Below are positions 28,201 to 36,965 of a stretch of DNA of 64,000 nucleotides, piece after piece. Source of the stretch: Torreya grandis (lineage: Eukaryota; Streptophyta; Pinopsida; Cupressales; Taxaceae); NCBI GenBank assembly GCA_037957365.1, contig JARHVA010001190.1:3292001-3356000 (forward strand). The letters are read 5' to 3'. The translations under genes and the position numbers were made by a program. The notes beneath the pieces are model-generated. The model made no database searches and was not told where the DNA came from. It worked only from the letters and a program-made list of their open reading frames with translations. Each line of letters starts with the position of its first letter. Positions within the stretch are counted from its first letter, which is position 1.

Positions 28201-31200
28201 CATATTCACCAAGACGCATTGTTTTCACCAGGAAGCACCATTTTGAGCCTTTTTTGTATGTAACAGTTGGTTTTCTTTACCAGTGTGGTTGAGATTCAAC
28301 GGCCTAACACTATTTCCATTTTGCAGGTTGAGTTGGTTATACCACTTAACTTGGCTTTTTATTGTACTGTCACTTGAGTTGTGCGATTGAGATTCAATGA
28401 TCCCAATGGTCATGTTACAACTCACCCTTGCACCGGATTGGGGGCATATTACCTTCCAATCTCCCTATTCAAATCTCCAAGGTTCAATTTTGAATCTCTC
28501 TTAGCTCCAATGCTTCATAAGGAAGCATATTTGCCAAGTCAAAGTACCAAGCGACAACATGGTTGCATCGACACACAGGTGTATTCCTTCCTTGCTCTCT
28601 TTCTTTTCAAGCATTTCAATTATGTTAAATTTCATATTATATGCATTGATTTACACTGTAATGTGTGCTTAGTTACAGATCATACACCAACAAAACACTC
28701 AGTGGGCTCAAACAAAGGCAAGGTGTGTTATACACACCTAGGTACGTATTTCTTTCGTTTAACCTAGTAATTTCATCTTTATGCATTACTAGATTAAAAG
28801 GGTGGCAAATGTAGATACTAAAATCTGATTTATATATCATCTCAGTCGACATACTTGACAAATAGTTATCGAGGCTCTGTCCTTCAATTCCAAACCTTGC
28901 TACTATTGAAAGTCTCGCATTCGCCATCTCACTGTGCCAAATTGCTTATCTTATGGTCCGACCCTATCATTTCTGATGACTCAAATCTCCTGCACTATAC
29001 AAAAAGCTTAAAACCTAATATATATCCTTCACTATCGATTTCAGATCTTCAGCAGCTTCCCAGCCTGTCGGACACTTGCATCCCACACAAGGACCCTTGC
29101 GTCAATGCAAATCTCCAGATTTTTATCAAGTGTCCAATCCGCAAAAGTCATCTAAATTGCAAATCTTGCATATCTTATGGGTCGAGCCATTTGTCTTATT
29201 GAACACTACCGTGAGATATTTTCAAAATGTGTGGTATAAATACAAATCTAAGCCTACTCATTATTTATTTGGCAAACACCAAGCGAGCACCTAATCAAGC
29301 TCAATCAATCAATTGCACAACTGAGTTTTACTGCCATATTTTTCCCTATTTTCATATTAGTCATACGAGCAGTCATATTACAAATCTGAATCATTCAACG
29401 AACAGCCCATGAGCAGTATTTGTCAAGTTACAAGCTAGTCATTAACAGCCTTTGCATATAGTATATTACACATTTGTGCACACACAAACCAAAATCTAAG
29501 GAAGAACTACATAAGTCTGAGGCTCTCCTTGAAATATTGGCTATGTAGGCAATGCTTATTGATAGAGGGGTCGTTGATGTTAGCTCGACACCATGAGTCC
29601 ACTAACCCATTTTTGGCAAGGTACAAAGACCTAAGGTGAAGAGCTAGGATTTGATCTACATACAGTCATTGGCAGTCTGTGCATGTGAATAAAAGACATC
29701 ATCAGAAAAACAACAAAAAATCCAAAGGCTCCAAGTGGTCACTTCACAATACAGTGAATATTTTGTACGAGACAGTTGTATCGAGATCAAGACAGAAGTG
29801 TCGATGCAAGTGTCCCAAAGTTGACCCAGGTGTCCAGGCCTCCCCAAATAATATTTCTAGAATCTGACGACCGGATCTTGATCTTCCCTCCCTGTTTCCA
29901 CCAGTACACTTCTAAGATTTACCTGCGCATTTGTAGATAAGCTAAGTATTATCCCTACTTCATGTTTATGCAATCAAACTACTGTTTTGAGTGTAAATTT
30001 TATATTTAGCATAACTCAGCACTTTAATTCATGATATTCATTTATCTGAGTTTTCGATTAATTGACCTGCTATAGACTAGTTTTATTCATCCTTGTGTCT
30101 AGGCTATTCTACTCCCTTAACCTTACAATGAGTCTCAAAAAAGGTTAAACACTTTCTACATTGAGGGCATGCCTATACTAGGGGAATCTTTGTACATTCT
30201 CAAGTTATTTCCTTTTATATCGGTCCATTGATCATAGTAGATTGTTATACATGACTTGCTCTTATTCATACTCTCTCAAATGCTATTTCTTATGAACATT
30301 GTGCTTTGTCATACTAGATGACGACATTGATTGATTATGTGAACTTACATTGCTTGCTCCATGCGTGCTTCAAACTGATGATTGTGACATTGCATGATCA
30401 TTGATGTGTGTTGTATTGATTGTTTTATGAGTGCATTGATTGTGTTTGTCATGTCGTGTGTCATTTGTGTCAAAGGATTCTCTACTCCGAGTCATGGCCA
30501 TGTTGTGTTCATATCGGGTCAAAGTCATGTCTTGTACGCTTGTGTGCTTCTTGATCATGATATTGTGTGCATGTGTATGTGTGTGATTACATATAAGGTT
30601 TTTACTATAAGCTTGGTGCCATGAATTCTATCACCCATATTTCTATTGTGTGATGCCATGATTTCTATCATGCATCTACTGCAACTCTTACCACTGTGTA
30701 CTTAATTGATATATATATTAGACATTGGCACTTGTATACCCATTGCCTTGGATTGCATGTTTCATACGTACTTGAATGATCAAGATCTTTATATGATGAC
30801 ATATCTTATCATGTTTGTATATATACTTTACATGATTATACTTTTCTATATAACACATGGTGCACATAACTCTTTTTTTTTGAAATGAGTGATCCATAAG
30901 CTTCATCCCTCATATCAAAAGGGGCATACATTGGACTTGTCTCAAAGATTCAAGCCATAATAGACAAACAGTTCACATTCTGAGACAAATTATGGAATTC
31001 AGATAAATCAAATTGAGCAAATTGAGACATATGAGGGGCATTCTAAAGAATTATAAGGAATAGTTAAAGCATTCTATGACATTGTGACAAATAGATGTTG
31101 GCCTTCTATATCAATTTGAGGGACAAGTGGATCATATTGGGGCATGGACTTTTTTCATGCAAATAGTTTGCTATTTTCTATATTGAGGATCGATGGGGAA

Positions 31201-34200
31201 CAATGGTACTATGTAAGCACTTTGGGTCTATATAGTGTCTACAAAAGTTGATCCTTTTACATACGACTCTGTTTTAGGGTTTCACTTTTACATGCAAACC
31301 TATTTTGGGGTTCAACTTTAACATACGAATCTAATTTCATGGATTCCACTTTGACATACAAACTTGATTTCAAGGTTCCCCAAAAGAGTTACTATGATAT
31401 TTAAAGCAATGTGGTTGAGGTTATTAAGTCGCTCAACTTCTAGCACTCCTCCAATGATAGTTGTAACATTTACAGTCGTCGACTCATGGTTTCAGCAGTT
31501 GCATCTCCTTGAGGCATGATCAACCCATGAATTTCTCCAAACAAGTTTAACAAGTGGAAGCTTGGTTCACGTACCACCAAATGTATTCATTCATTGGCTT
31601 GTCAGTTTCATGTGATTCAATGATTTGGATTATTTCAAATTGTTATCATGAGAGGACATTGATCTACACATGTTTTCTTGCAAGTTTCACATGGAGCAAA
31701 TTGCACATTCAAGGCATACTATCAACACCACGTGCGGCTATCACAGGTGCCAAATTTCTTATTTTATCTTTTTAATTTAGCATTTTAAATACTAAATTAA
31801 AAGGGGAGCATCTGTAGACAACTAAATTTGGTATTTAACACTTTGGCAACATCAACTTTGACATACTTGGACATTAAGCATAAAGTTGACTCATGTGCAA
31901 ACTTTCCCTCTATCCATCTACCCACTATTCACCAAATACACCTATTCAGGATCGACCCAGTCTATATAAGAACCTTCCAAAATCCTAAACAGACCTTCTC
32001 CATATCTTAGATCACTAATTTACATTCTCAGGACAGTATCAGTAACATCTGGACAGCTATGATTATCGCAAGTGTTTGTCTTTGTAGGCGATGTCCCGGA
32101 CACTCGACAATTATTTTTCAGCTTAGGAAATCTCCATTAGATCGGCCTAGACACATTACATGGGTCGATCATAGCGGGAAATAACAAAGAGTCAACTATA
32201 AATGCAAATCATTCCTAAGGTTATATTCACTTGGCCATTGCCTTGAGAATCACTTGAAAACTTGAGGAATCAATTAGCATTATTTTGAAACATTATCACA
32301 AAGGCATACACATATGAAAACCCCTCAAAAGAGTAGTCCTAGAGCCAAGTCTAAATACACAAAAGTCAAAATTGCATGGTGCCAAGTGTTGAAGATCAAA
32401 ACAATGCATTACATTCTAGATTGGTCACATTGTTGCACACACACACATAGGTGGGAAAATTGTGTGCGATTAGAGCCTTCTTCGACGTATTGGAACATTG
32501 GCAACGCTCAACCATTCATCGAGGAGTGGTTGGAGCTATCCTACCCAGAATATTAACCCCTTTTTCAAGGATCATCTTGTGGTTGAAAGCACAAATAGAG
32601 ATCAGCATGCAAGACCAAAGGCGAGCACACACACAAGCAACATTTACAGGCACAAGCAAAGGGGTCTTGGGAATTATAGGCCTGTACAATATGCAAGGAC
32701 ACCACCAACAACCACAGGACAATGCCGGCTATCGCAAGGATCAAAATCTACCAACGATGTCTAGAGGGGTTTTGAGCCTCTTTTTCAACTCCGAGCAACT
32801 AATGATGCAAGTACGGAGCATTTTCAGATACAAAGGCACCTTGTGTGAGAAACACATAACCAAAATCAGCTAAGGACATTTCTCCCCTCTTGCTTTATCA
32901 ATTCTAAATATAAACAGTGAAATATCTAGAATATCAATTTTAATTTGGACAAGTATTTTATTGCTATATTTTACATAATCCAATCAGCCCCTAGTTTTAC
33001 TTTATCTACATCTCTTAGATCCAAAATAAGTACAATATATAAAAGGGAAAAAGCTAGAACAACATTATCAACAACTTGTTGCATCCCTCCCTTCTTCAAA
33101 TATGGATGGAAGTAGAACTTTTGGAATGGAAATTTGATCAATTAGATGGGAAAAGATAAGTTCTTTGAAAGTAGAACTTTTGAGTTTGACAGTTAAAAGG
33201 AACAATAAAAAAAAATCATCTGACCATTTTGGCTAGGAGATCAGCTAATTGGATAAATAGAATTTGCTCCTATAGGTTTTGAGGTAGATTACCTAGTTGA
33301 TATGCATAATGAGGTAGTAAAACACTTGTCTCCATACCACAAGAACCAATGGGGGGCTCTTCTCTTGATAGGGATAAGGTTCTTGTTTGTGTGCCCCAGA
33401 TGATGAACATTTCCCAAAATTAAAAGCTATATGAACCCAACTCCTTAGAGAAATTGGAATCTAGAGTAGTTTATTTAAGGAAGGGTAAGGTTCTTAACCT
33501 TGATGGATTTCCTATAATTAAATTTAGGCCACACTAAACTTAGCCGGCAATAAAGTCTTGTGACATTTTTGGGAGGGCATAGCCAGTTGCTTGAAGAGAA
33601 AAGAAGAACCAGACAATAATATAAAAAATGAAATTCAAATAACCAATCATTAATCAATTATTTCTTTCCAAAAAGTACACAGCCCCCAAGTAGCTCCTGT
33701 CGACTATTTTAAAGGTGTGATGGGAAGTTAACCCCAGAAGTATGCACAAAAAGGCCAAGTGAAAATATGGTTTAATTATGTTCAATAAATTCCATGTTGT
33801 CACAAATGAAAATGGGTTGCTTCTCACCTGAGGCCAGCCTAAGTGGCAAAGAGTCTAATTACAAAAATGGAACCCGTTACTGTTACTACTGAAGAACATA
33901 ACTCATTCATGCCGACAGAATATTTGTCCATAGCAATCAACACACAAAGGTAGGAGACAAGTAATATATCTGGCTTGTGCAATTATCAATGTCATATGTT
34001 GCACCACAGTGTAGTTTACACGAGAAGGAACAATTAGCGTTTTTATTCTATCATGCTCTACAAGCACATTTTTGCATCTCATTCCAGGATCATTGATCTC
34101 TCAGGATATGGTGGTTTCTCATTCTATCTAATCAGAAATTTCAGAATGATACAAAATTGGCAAATTTGGTACTTTACATTAATATACAGAACGTTCTTAA

Positions 34201-36616
34201 GAAAAATGAATTCGATAAGAATTCATATAAAACCTGATAAAACACAACTAATCCCAGACCGTCAAACTGTCAAGGTCATCTTCAAGATCAACAGTGCCAA
34301 TCCTAGTATTGACATCAAAGTTCCAGTGCTTTGCAACACTACAGAACATATTTATATCTGATGAATGTCTTGTACAACCCATGAATCATGAGATTCGACA
34401 TATGTCATAGTTGCCACAACCCCATCACAAGTCATTGTAGGCAATCCCATATCATTTTTGCCAAAACCCATGTCACTAATGAGCCCTGAAAATAGTTCCT
34501 AAGCAATCAGGAGGGCTCATAAATAATCATCTTTTGCAGCTAGAATGGGGCTCTCAAAAAATAAAAATCTGTGTCTACTCGTTTGAGAAAAACCTTTTTT
34601 TTTCCTCTGCAACTAGTTTTAACTTTTGCAAAGGGGATGGGATCACCTGCTCCATATCTGAGAAGCATGGCCACCCTCTAAACATCCCAATGACACATTC
34701 TTCTAGGCTCCAATTTGGCACATAGCACACCACCATATGCCATGTTTGTAAATATCTGCCCTTGTCAAGATTTGCAAATAATCCATAGTCATTGTAGACA
34801 TTCACCAGTATACAATCTTCCACACAAGCAAGCACACAACTATTGGCCATATTTGCAAATGATCCGTATTCAATATAAACATTCATCAATATCCAATGTC
34901 AAACATTGTTGCAAAGTTCACACCCACATATGTATCTCATTGTGCCTGACATACCAAATTCTTGATTTAATGGAGTTGATTTAACCAAAATGCTTTGGAG
35001 ATTACAATCCCTGTAATATTATTTGAATTGAATGAAGCCTTAATGGATAAATTGAGTATTCAATTCAATCAAGCAGGTGAGCCAAAGAAATTGCCATGAT
35101 AATGATCAATTGTAAATTCAGCTGGCATTGCCCTCCCGAGTTCATGCCACTTTTGACAGAAGATTTAGATACCTCTCAGGCATGGCTTCTAAACAGAATT
35201 GCATTAAGAATTCGGGAATTAGGAGTACAATGGCTGGGATTTCAATTTAGCATAAGTTTCAAGTGGCCATTAATTTAAGAACAGTGGGTATTTATTAAAC
35301 ATCTACTACTGGGATTCCATGTACTGGTCCAAGAGGTATTGGTAATGAGCAATTCATTTAGGCAAATGACCCAGACTCAAATCCTTCTACCACAATAAAG
35401 TAGTGTATAACTTCAGCAAACATGTGCCGAGGTCCAGCAAACATATGAGGCCATAAGATATAACAATTTTAAGGATGTCCTTTAACATCACCCATGTTTA
35501 CAAATCTTAAGAAAGTAATCTAAATTTAATCCATATGATATTAAAGGCTGCCCATAACATCACCCAAGATTTACCAAGAAAATAAAATGTCATGCCACCT
35601 ACCTAATTTAATTCAAGGCTCTTGAACAAAAACAAACAAATTGCACAGTATAAATCCATAGACTTACAGATGCAGCCTCATCCATAAGGATATTGAAATT
35701 CTCCTCTTCATACTGCATATCAAAGGAAACACGCAACCTGGCAGCCCCAAGCAGGATGTCCTCCGACTTCACCAGTCCGGCTCCCAGGGCAGCCACCCAG
35801 CACCACAACAGCACAAACCTAGGGTTTCCTGTCTGCATTATAAACCCCAATTAACATCTGACAAATAAAAACACAATAATTCAATGCGAATAAGTAGTTA
35901 AAAGATTGGGGCAATTGTATTTATAAGTTAAATAGTTGATTTTAGTAGCTATATTAGCCAATTGGCTATATTTGTCAAAATTATGACCACAAAAACCTAA
36001 AAAATTGAGAAATTAATATTGAAAAAGATTTTCCCAGATTTCTAAACTTCTAGATATATTATTCCTTTAAAATTATGCCCTGATAATTTTTGGTATGGAT
36101 ACAAGATCTGGAAATGAATTCGAATTGTTTTAAACCTGTAGCTTCTGTAATTAGGGTTTTGTTTAAAAAAAATCTAGGCTGGAATTATACCTTGCCATGG
36201 CGCTCTTTAAAGTCATAAAAGGCCCTGGAATCCTGTTGGGTGCACTTGTTCTCCACTCTTTTACAAAACTCTGGTAATTGTATACGATCACCTCCCACAC
36301 CCCCTTCTGCATTTATGAGTCTGTACAGCAGACCAACTATGGGCAGAGAGCCGATTATTTTTTCTGCAAACTCCTTCGCCGGATTGGGCTTCTCTATGTA
36401 TGCCCTTATGGTTGTGCTACCTGAAGAATAAGAAGACAATGGGACGTGTGTGGAATATTTTTGAAAAAGAATTGAATGTCCCTGTAGTTTGAGCTTCATT
36501 TTAAGATGGTTATGGTGGAGTTTTATTGAAGTTTTACGTGGTCGAATGGGAAGCAGAACGCTTATAGACGTGGGCAGCGTTGAGATAATGCATGCGCCCA
36601 TGGATGCCATTGCCAT
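9910..36616 (-). CDS. PSA3: PSA3 homologue, photosystem I accumulation factor (3 exons)
   Basis: This is the one supported host gene. Exons 36616-36191 (142 codons), 35832-35668 (55 codons) and 10212-9910 (100 codons plus TAA) join in phase 0 through GT-AG introns and give 297 residues. The N-terminus to about residue 70 is rich in Ser, Thr, Lys and Arg and looks like a plastid transit peptide. The conserved part then runs through EKIIGSLPIVGLL, EGGVGGD and AFYDF (exon 1), GLVKSEDILLGAARLRVS (exon 2) and IPMEARAEKALEAI and MLCAVFP (exon 3). I recognise this pattern as PSA3, known in maize and Arabidopsis as a stromal-face thylakoid protein that works with PYG7 to promote photosystem I accumulation. 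The order and spacing match my recollection of the angiosperm protein with no missing block. All exons are open, so it is probably functional. I cannot see transcripts, and the 25-kb intron is the main uncertainty. Confidence 0.82.
10219..11955. other. Intron sequence, no recognised element
   Basis: It contains a moderately GC-rich part (10680-11000), an AT-rich part (11040-11400) and short open frames (10823-11086 plus, 11570-11758 minus) without recognisable domains. Around 11420-11490 the phrase 'gcaatg...ttcac' recurs a few times. I could not assign it to a mobile-element family. Confidence 0.4.
11956..12112 (-). mobile_element. tRNA-derived SINE-like element
   Basis: Read on the minus strand from 12112, the sequence begins GGCTTGTGGTGTAATGGTCA, which resembles an RNA polymerase III A box. 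About 35 bases later comes GACCTAAGTTAAAATCCC, resembling a decayed B box. The whole looks like a tRNA head followed by a unique body. The 9-mer ttcggattc occurs on both sides (11947-11955 and 12113-12121) and may be a target-site duplication. No A-rich tail is visible, so the family is uncertain. It is not a functional tRNA: no cloverleaf or CCA end was recognised. Confidence 0.5.
12545..12901 (-). mobile_element. Gypsy relic E, distal piece
   Basis: The reverse complement aligns to 8880-9240 of relic F over about 350 bp. It ends exactly where the LTR of element A begins (12902), so A inserted into E. The sequence between about 12200 and 12545 may belong to the same relic, but I could not align it. 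Confidence 0.72.
12902..14102 (+). repeat. Element A 5' LTR
   Basis: Matches the 3' LTR along its length (shared landmarks: acactttggcaacatcaact, aaaacccctcaaa, aacattggcaacgctnanccattca style blocks and cttagatccaaaataagta). A TATAAATAC box at 13312-13320 is a plausible element promoter. An (AC)n run lies at about 13543-13562. The open frame 13604-13951 lies wholly in the LTR and is not a gene. Confidence 0.88.
15106..15750 (+). pseudogene. Element A gag relic
   Basis: A gypsy-type capsid domain is readable: FNGKGDPEHIRAFHATC, LLPRSLKDYALQWFYDLP, then QFSTHFSINISEKVS and a stop, continuing in another frame with EKLKQGLNEPISDY. It parallels the element B gag almost motif by motif. Several stops and frameshifts disable it. 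A decayed zinc-knuckle-like segment (AYCNWHRCAGHSTNR) follows near 15885. Confidence 0.8.
15963..16380 (+). pseudogene. Element A protease-like relic
   Basis: The open frame contains HPIDGKIGTL and EIVDDDS, which line up with HPLDRIIGIY and EIIDDDS of the element B protease region. The part that should carry the catalytic aspartate is scrambled. Homology is by comparison with B; on its own it would not be recognisable. Confidence 0.6.
17307..17311. repeat. Target-site duplication of element B, left (ctttc)
   Basis: The five bases directly before TGTAGATAC are identical to 30152-30156 directly after the B 3' LTR. This fixes both ends of B. Confidence 0.92.
17312..18624 (+). repeat. Element B 5' LTR
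   Basis: Aligned by eye with 28810-30151. TATAAATAC at 17738-17746 is a likely promoter box. Both LTRs share the block ccatgag(c/t)(a/c)cactaacccatttttggnaaggtac style and the terminal ggttaaaca. Confidence 0.9.
18752..19850 (+). pseudogene. Element B gag relic
   Basis: The frame from 18752 is open to 19561 except for one TAA at 19055-19057. It carries a polar N-terminus, then the gypsy capsid core: FTFYDGKGDLEHHLRSFYAT, LFPKSLKDYALRWFYDLP, FFINITVKMSY, IKQGTNEPINEY. A frameshift near 19559 moves the reading to MADKGLQYVFKQSLLAPLHD and FDDLCHIV, then a lysine-rich tail. Apart from these breaks the domain is well kept, which fits B being younger than A. Confidence 0.85.
19871..20539 (+). pseudogene. 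Element B knuckle and protease region, copy 1
   Basis: It contains YCDHHQCLGHSTNKCYTLKH, a C-H-rich gypsy knuckle, then EIIDDDS and a retropepsin-like IDNGCSEN where the aspartate and glycine are kept. It has several stops and a small deletion after GCSENV compared with copy 2. It ends abruptly at the start of element C (20540) at ccttattg. Confidence 0.8.
20540..21704 (+). repeat. Element C 5' LTR
   Basis: Holds two separate arrays: an 18-19-bp unit like agcttcggactcgcccag at about 20580-20670, and a 54-bp unit at about 21200-21420. TATAAATATATAG at 20916-20928 is a strong TATA box. Open frames at 20623-21057 (minus) and 21170-21495 (plus) are encoded by the LTR and its repeats, not genes. 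Confidence 0.9.
21707..21718 (+). promoter_or_regulatory. Element C primer-binding site
   Basis: TGGTATCGGAGC lies two bases after the LTR end. It has one mismatch to the TGGTATCAGAGC of element D. Confidence 0.88.
21770..24400 (+). pseudogene. Element C gag with three zinc-knuckle units
   Basis: The first frame (21770-22135) has LFDGTNYVFWSIRMRTYL, the start of a copia gag. It continues in frame 22132-22965 after a one-base loss near 22091-22096 (IVNTIRGLGE). The first knuckle CFNCGKIGHYVAEC is at 22543-22584. An acidic, lysine-rich coiled-coil-like region follows to about 23190, with another frameshift near 22930. A second knuckle at 23496-23537 has lost its second cysteine (CYFYNHFGHKVRDC). 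A third, intact knuckle CYKCNNFGHTTRFC is at 23643-23684. The last part to about 24400 is unrecognised. The gag family with repeated knuckles is familiar from plant copia elements. No pol follows. Confidence 0.85.
24506..25664 (+). repeat. Element C 3' LTR
   Basis: Partner of 20540-21704 but clearly diverged, mainly in the number and sequence of 18-19-bp units (about 24545-24690) and 54-bp units (about 25205-25420). The TATA box is at 24923-24935. Confidence 0.9.
25205..25420. repeat. 54-bp minisatellite in element C LTR
   Basis: Four units of about 54 bp, each with gatcg(g/a)tgtct, taagtcggtgcttgg and gaagctggtgctt. On the minus strand the repeat keeps an open frame with an 18-residue period (LFKAPASLPSTDLAKDID). 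On the plus strand it also stays open. The matching array in the 5' LTR lies at about 21200-21420. Confidence 0.88.
25670..26560 (+). pseudogene. Element B knuckle and protease region, copy 2
   Basis: The segment 25670-26349 repeats 19871-20539 with roughly 6-7 percent differences by eye, then continues beyond it. It holds YCDHHQCLGHSTNRCYTLKH, EIIDDDS, VMIDNSCSENVCTMTLLAHLG (the catalytic triplet here is DNS) and, past 26349, GEIYLHLKVGPA and MLLG-stop-LWIHKLYAVPF. This is the full retropepsin-like domain of gypsy elements. It is better preserved than copy 1 but still has stops. Confidence 0.8.
26561..28809 (+). other. Element B noncoding 3' region
   Basis: This is where pol would normally lie, but no RT, RNase H or integrase motif was seen in any frame. 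Short purine tracts occur (aaaaggggggcatg near 27905). The true polypurine tract is directly before the LTR at about 28795-28809. Confidence 0.6.
28810..30151 (+). repeat. Element B 3' LTR
   Basis: Direct partner of 17312-18624, with TATAAATAC at 29235-29243. It ends ggttaaaca and is followed at once by the ctttc duplication (30152-30156). Confidence 0.9.
30157..31812 (+). other. Element A noncoding 3' region
   Basis: Continuation of element A after the B insertion. No coding domain was found. It contains gg-rich tracts (caaaaggggcatac near 30920) and a repeated 'acatacgaatctgattt' phrase at about 31240-31370. It ends in the polypurine tract before the 3' LTR. Confidence 0.55.
31813..33037 (+). 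repeat. Element A 3' LTR
   Basis: Direct partner of 12902-14102, preceded by the purine-rich tract ttaaaaggggagcatc. The TATA-like box is TATAAATGC at 32197-32205. Open frames at 32314-32873 are LTR-encoded chance frames. Confidence 0.88.
33038..33465 (-). mobile_element. Gypsy relic E, proximal piece
   Basis: The reverse complement matches 8450-8830 of relic F (landmarks: acacaaacaagaa, agagccccc, ttggttcttgt, tatgcatatcaactagg, tctaattgatcaa). It starts exactly where the element A 3' LTR ends. Together with 12545-12901 it rebuilds a collinear stretch of F, which shows that A is an insertion. Confidence 0.75.
33466..35667. other. Donor-proximal part of PSA3 intron 2
   Basis: Mostly unique-looking AT-rich sequence. 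Two related blocks of about 50 bp occur near 34770 and 34850 (atttgcaaat(a/g)atcc...acattca(c/t)ca). Short open frames such as 34053-34361 have no recognised domain. Confidence 0.45.
35668..35832 (-). CDS. PSA3: PSA3 exon 2
   Basis: 55 codons, bounded by TAATGCAG|ACAGGA upstream (AG at 35834-35833) and TCT|GTAAGT downstream. It encodes FVLLWCWVAALGAGLVKSED, then the ARLRVS and YEEENFNILMDEA helical segments. The frame extends through both splice sites for a few codons; those extra residues are intron. Confidence 0.83.
35833..36190 (-). other. PSA3: PSA3 intron 1 (358 bp)
   Basis: Donor AAG|GTATAATT at 36190, acceptor TTTATAATGCAG at 35833, phase 0. AT-rich, with no repeat recognised. Confidence 0.8.
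36191..36616 (-). CDS. PSA3: PSA3 exon 1 with plastid transit peptide
   Basis: The start is ATG at 36616-36614, the first ATG of the frame; further ATGs follow at codons 3 and 6. Residues 1 to about 70 are Ser/Thr/Lys/Arg-rich, with few acidic residues, as in stromal targeting peptides. The conserved part starts near IRAYIEKPNPAKEF and runs through EKIIGSLPIVGLLYRL, EGGVGGD and CTQQDSRAFYDFKERHGK. The exon ends on a complete codon at the GT donor. Confidence 0.83.
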
Positions 36617-36700
36617 TCTATGGCGCAGGCATTTGTGTTACTCAATGTAAAGATGTAATCCTCTGTGCGTCTTGGAATTGTTTCTCCGGCTCTAAAATTC

Positions 36701-36714
36701 TCATATATCCTATA
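36701..36714 (-). promoter_or_regulatory. PSA3: Possible TATA region of PSA3
   Basis: On the minus strand TATAGGATATATGA lies about 85 bases upstream of the ATG, a plausible place for a TATA box with a short 5' UTR. This rests on position and composition only. Confidence 0.35.
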
Positions 36715-36769
36715 TCTATCTCTCTGTTGTTGGGCTAAATTTGATGGCCGAATGACTGTATTTACAGTT

Positions 36770-36965
36770 TTTTTCCCTCCTTAAAATATAATCGTATTTA
36801 TTTAACTTTGTCGTATATCAGTGAAGTTTTGAGTACATCATCAAAAAGTGTAGGATGTTATAGTTTTTACTAAAACAAATAATTTTTTAATTGTAAGTAA
36901 TAGAAGCCTAAAATTAATATATTATTATAAGTAATAGAAACTTAAAATTAATATATTAGTAATTA
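36770..36965. repeat. Dispersed AT-rich repeat upstream of PSA3
   Basis: ttaaaatataatc, tttaactttgt and gtgaagtttt, then 'agaagcctaaaattaatatatta', recur in the same order near 53300-53540 and partly at 52825-52870. It also has an internal doubling of the 'gtaatagaa(g)c(c)ttaaaattaatatatta' phrase (36897 and 36939). The element type is unknown, perhaps a MITE-like sequence. Confidence 0.55.

Larger units (their letters stand above)
17312..30151 (+). mobile_element. Element B: gypsy-type LTR element with gag and protease, no RT seen
   Basis: LTRs at 17312-18624 and 28810-30151 start TGTAGATACTAAAATCT and end GGTTAAACA. Perfect 5-bp duplications ctttc flank the element. TTTGGTGAGCCTAACC follows the 5' LTR as a primer site, and aaaagggtggcaaa precedes the 3' LTR as a polypurine tract. 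Coding relics in order are gag, a CxxH-type knuckle and a retropepsin-like segment. From about 26560 to 28809 there is noncoding sequence, and no RT, RNase H or integrase was found. Element C and a 0.67-kb duplication interrupt it. It lies inside element A and appears to be a related but distinct family. Confidence 0.9.
12902..33037 (+). mobile_element. Element A: gypsy-type LTR element with gag, no RT seen
   Basis: Two direct LTRs (12902-14102 and 31813-33037) begin TGTAGACA(A/C)CTAAATTTGG and end ATAAGTA(A/C)AATA. A primer-binding-like TTTGGTGACCC follows the 5' LTR and a purine tract (aaaaggggagcatc) precedes the 3' LTR. The flanks catag and tataa differ by two transitions and may be a decayed 5-bp duplication. 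Without nested element B it would be about 7.3 kb. Its coding part holds gag and protease-like relics with many stops. The remaining internal sequence shows no RT, RNase H or integrase motif. It sits inside relic E in the PSA3 intron. Confidence 0.85.
10213..35667 (-). other. PSA3: PSA3 intron 2, 25.5 kb, packed with nested retrotransposons
   Basis: The donor GTAAGT is at 35667-35662 (TCT|GTAAGTC) and the acceptor TGCAG at 10217-10213. The exons on either side are phase 0 and the protein reads without a gap across the junction, so no exon seems to be missing. Inside are a SINE-like element, pieces of gypsy relic E, and nested elements A, B and C. The older insert E is antisense to A and B and in the same orientation as the gene. 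Confidence 0.78.
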
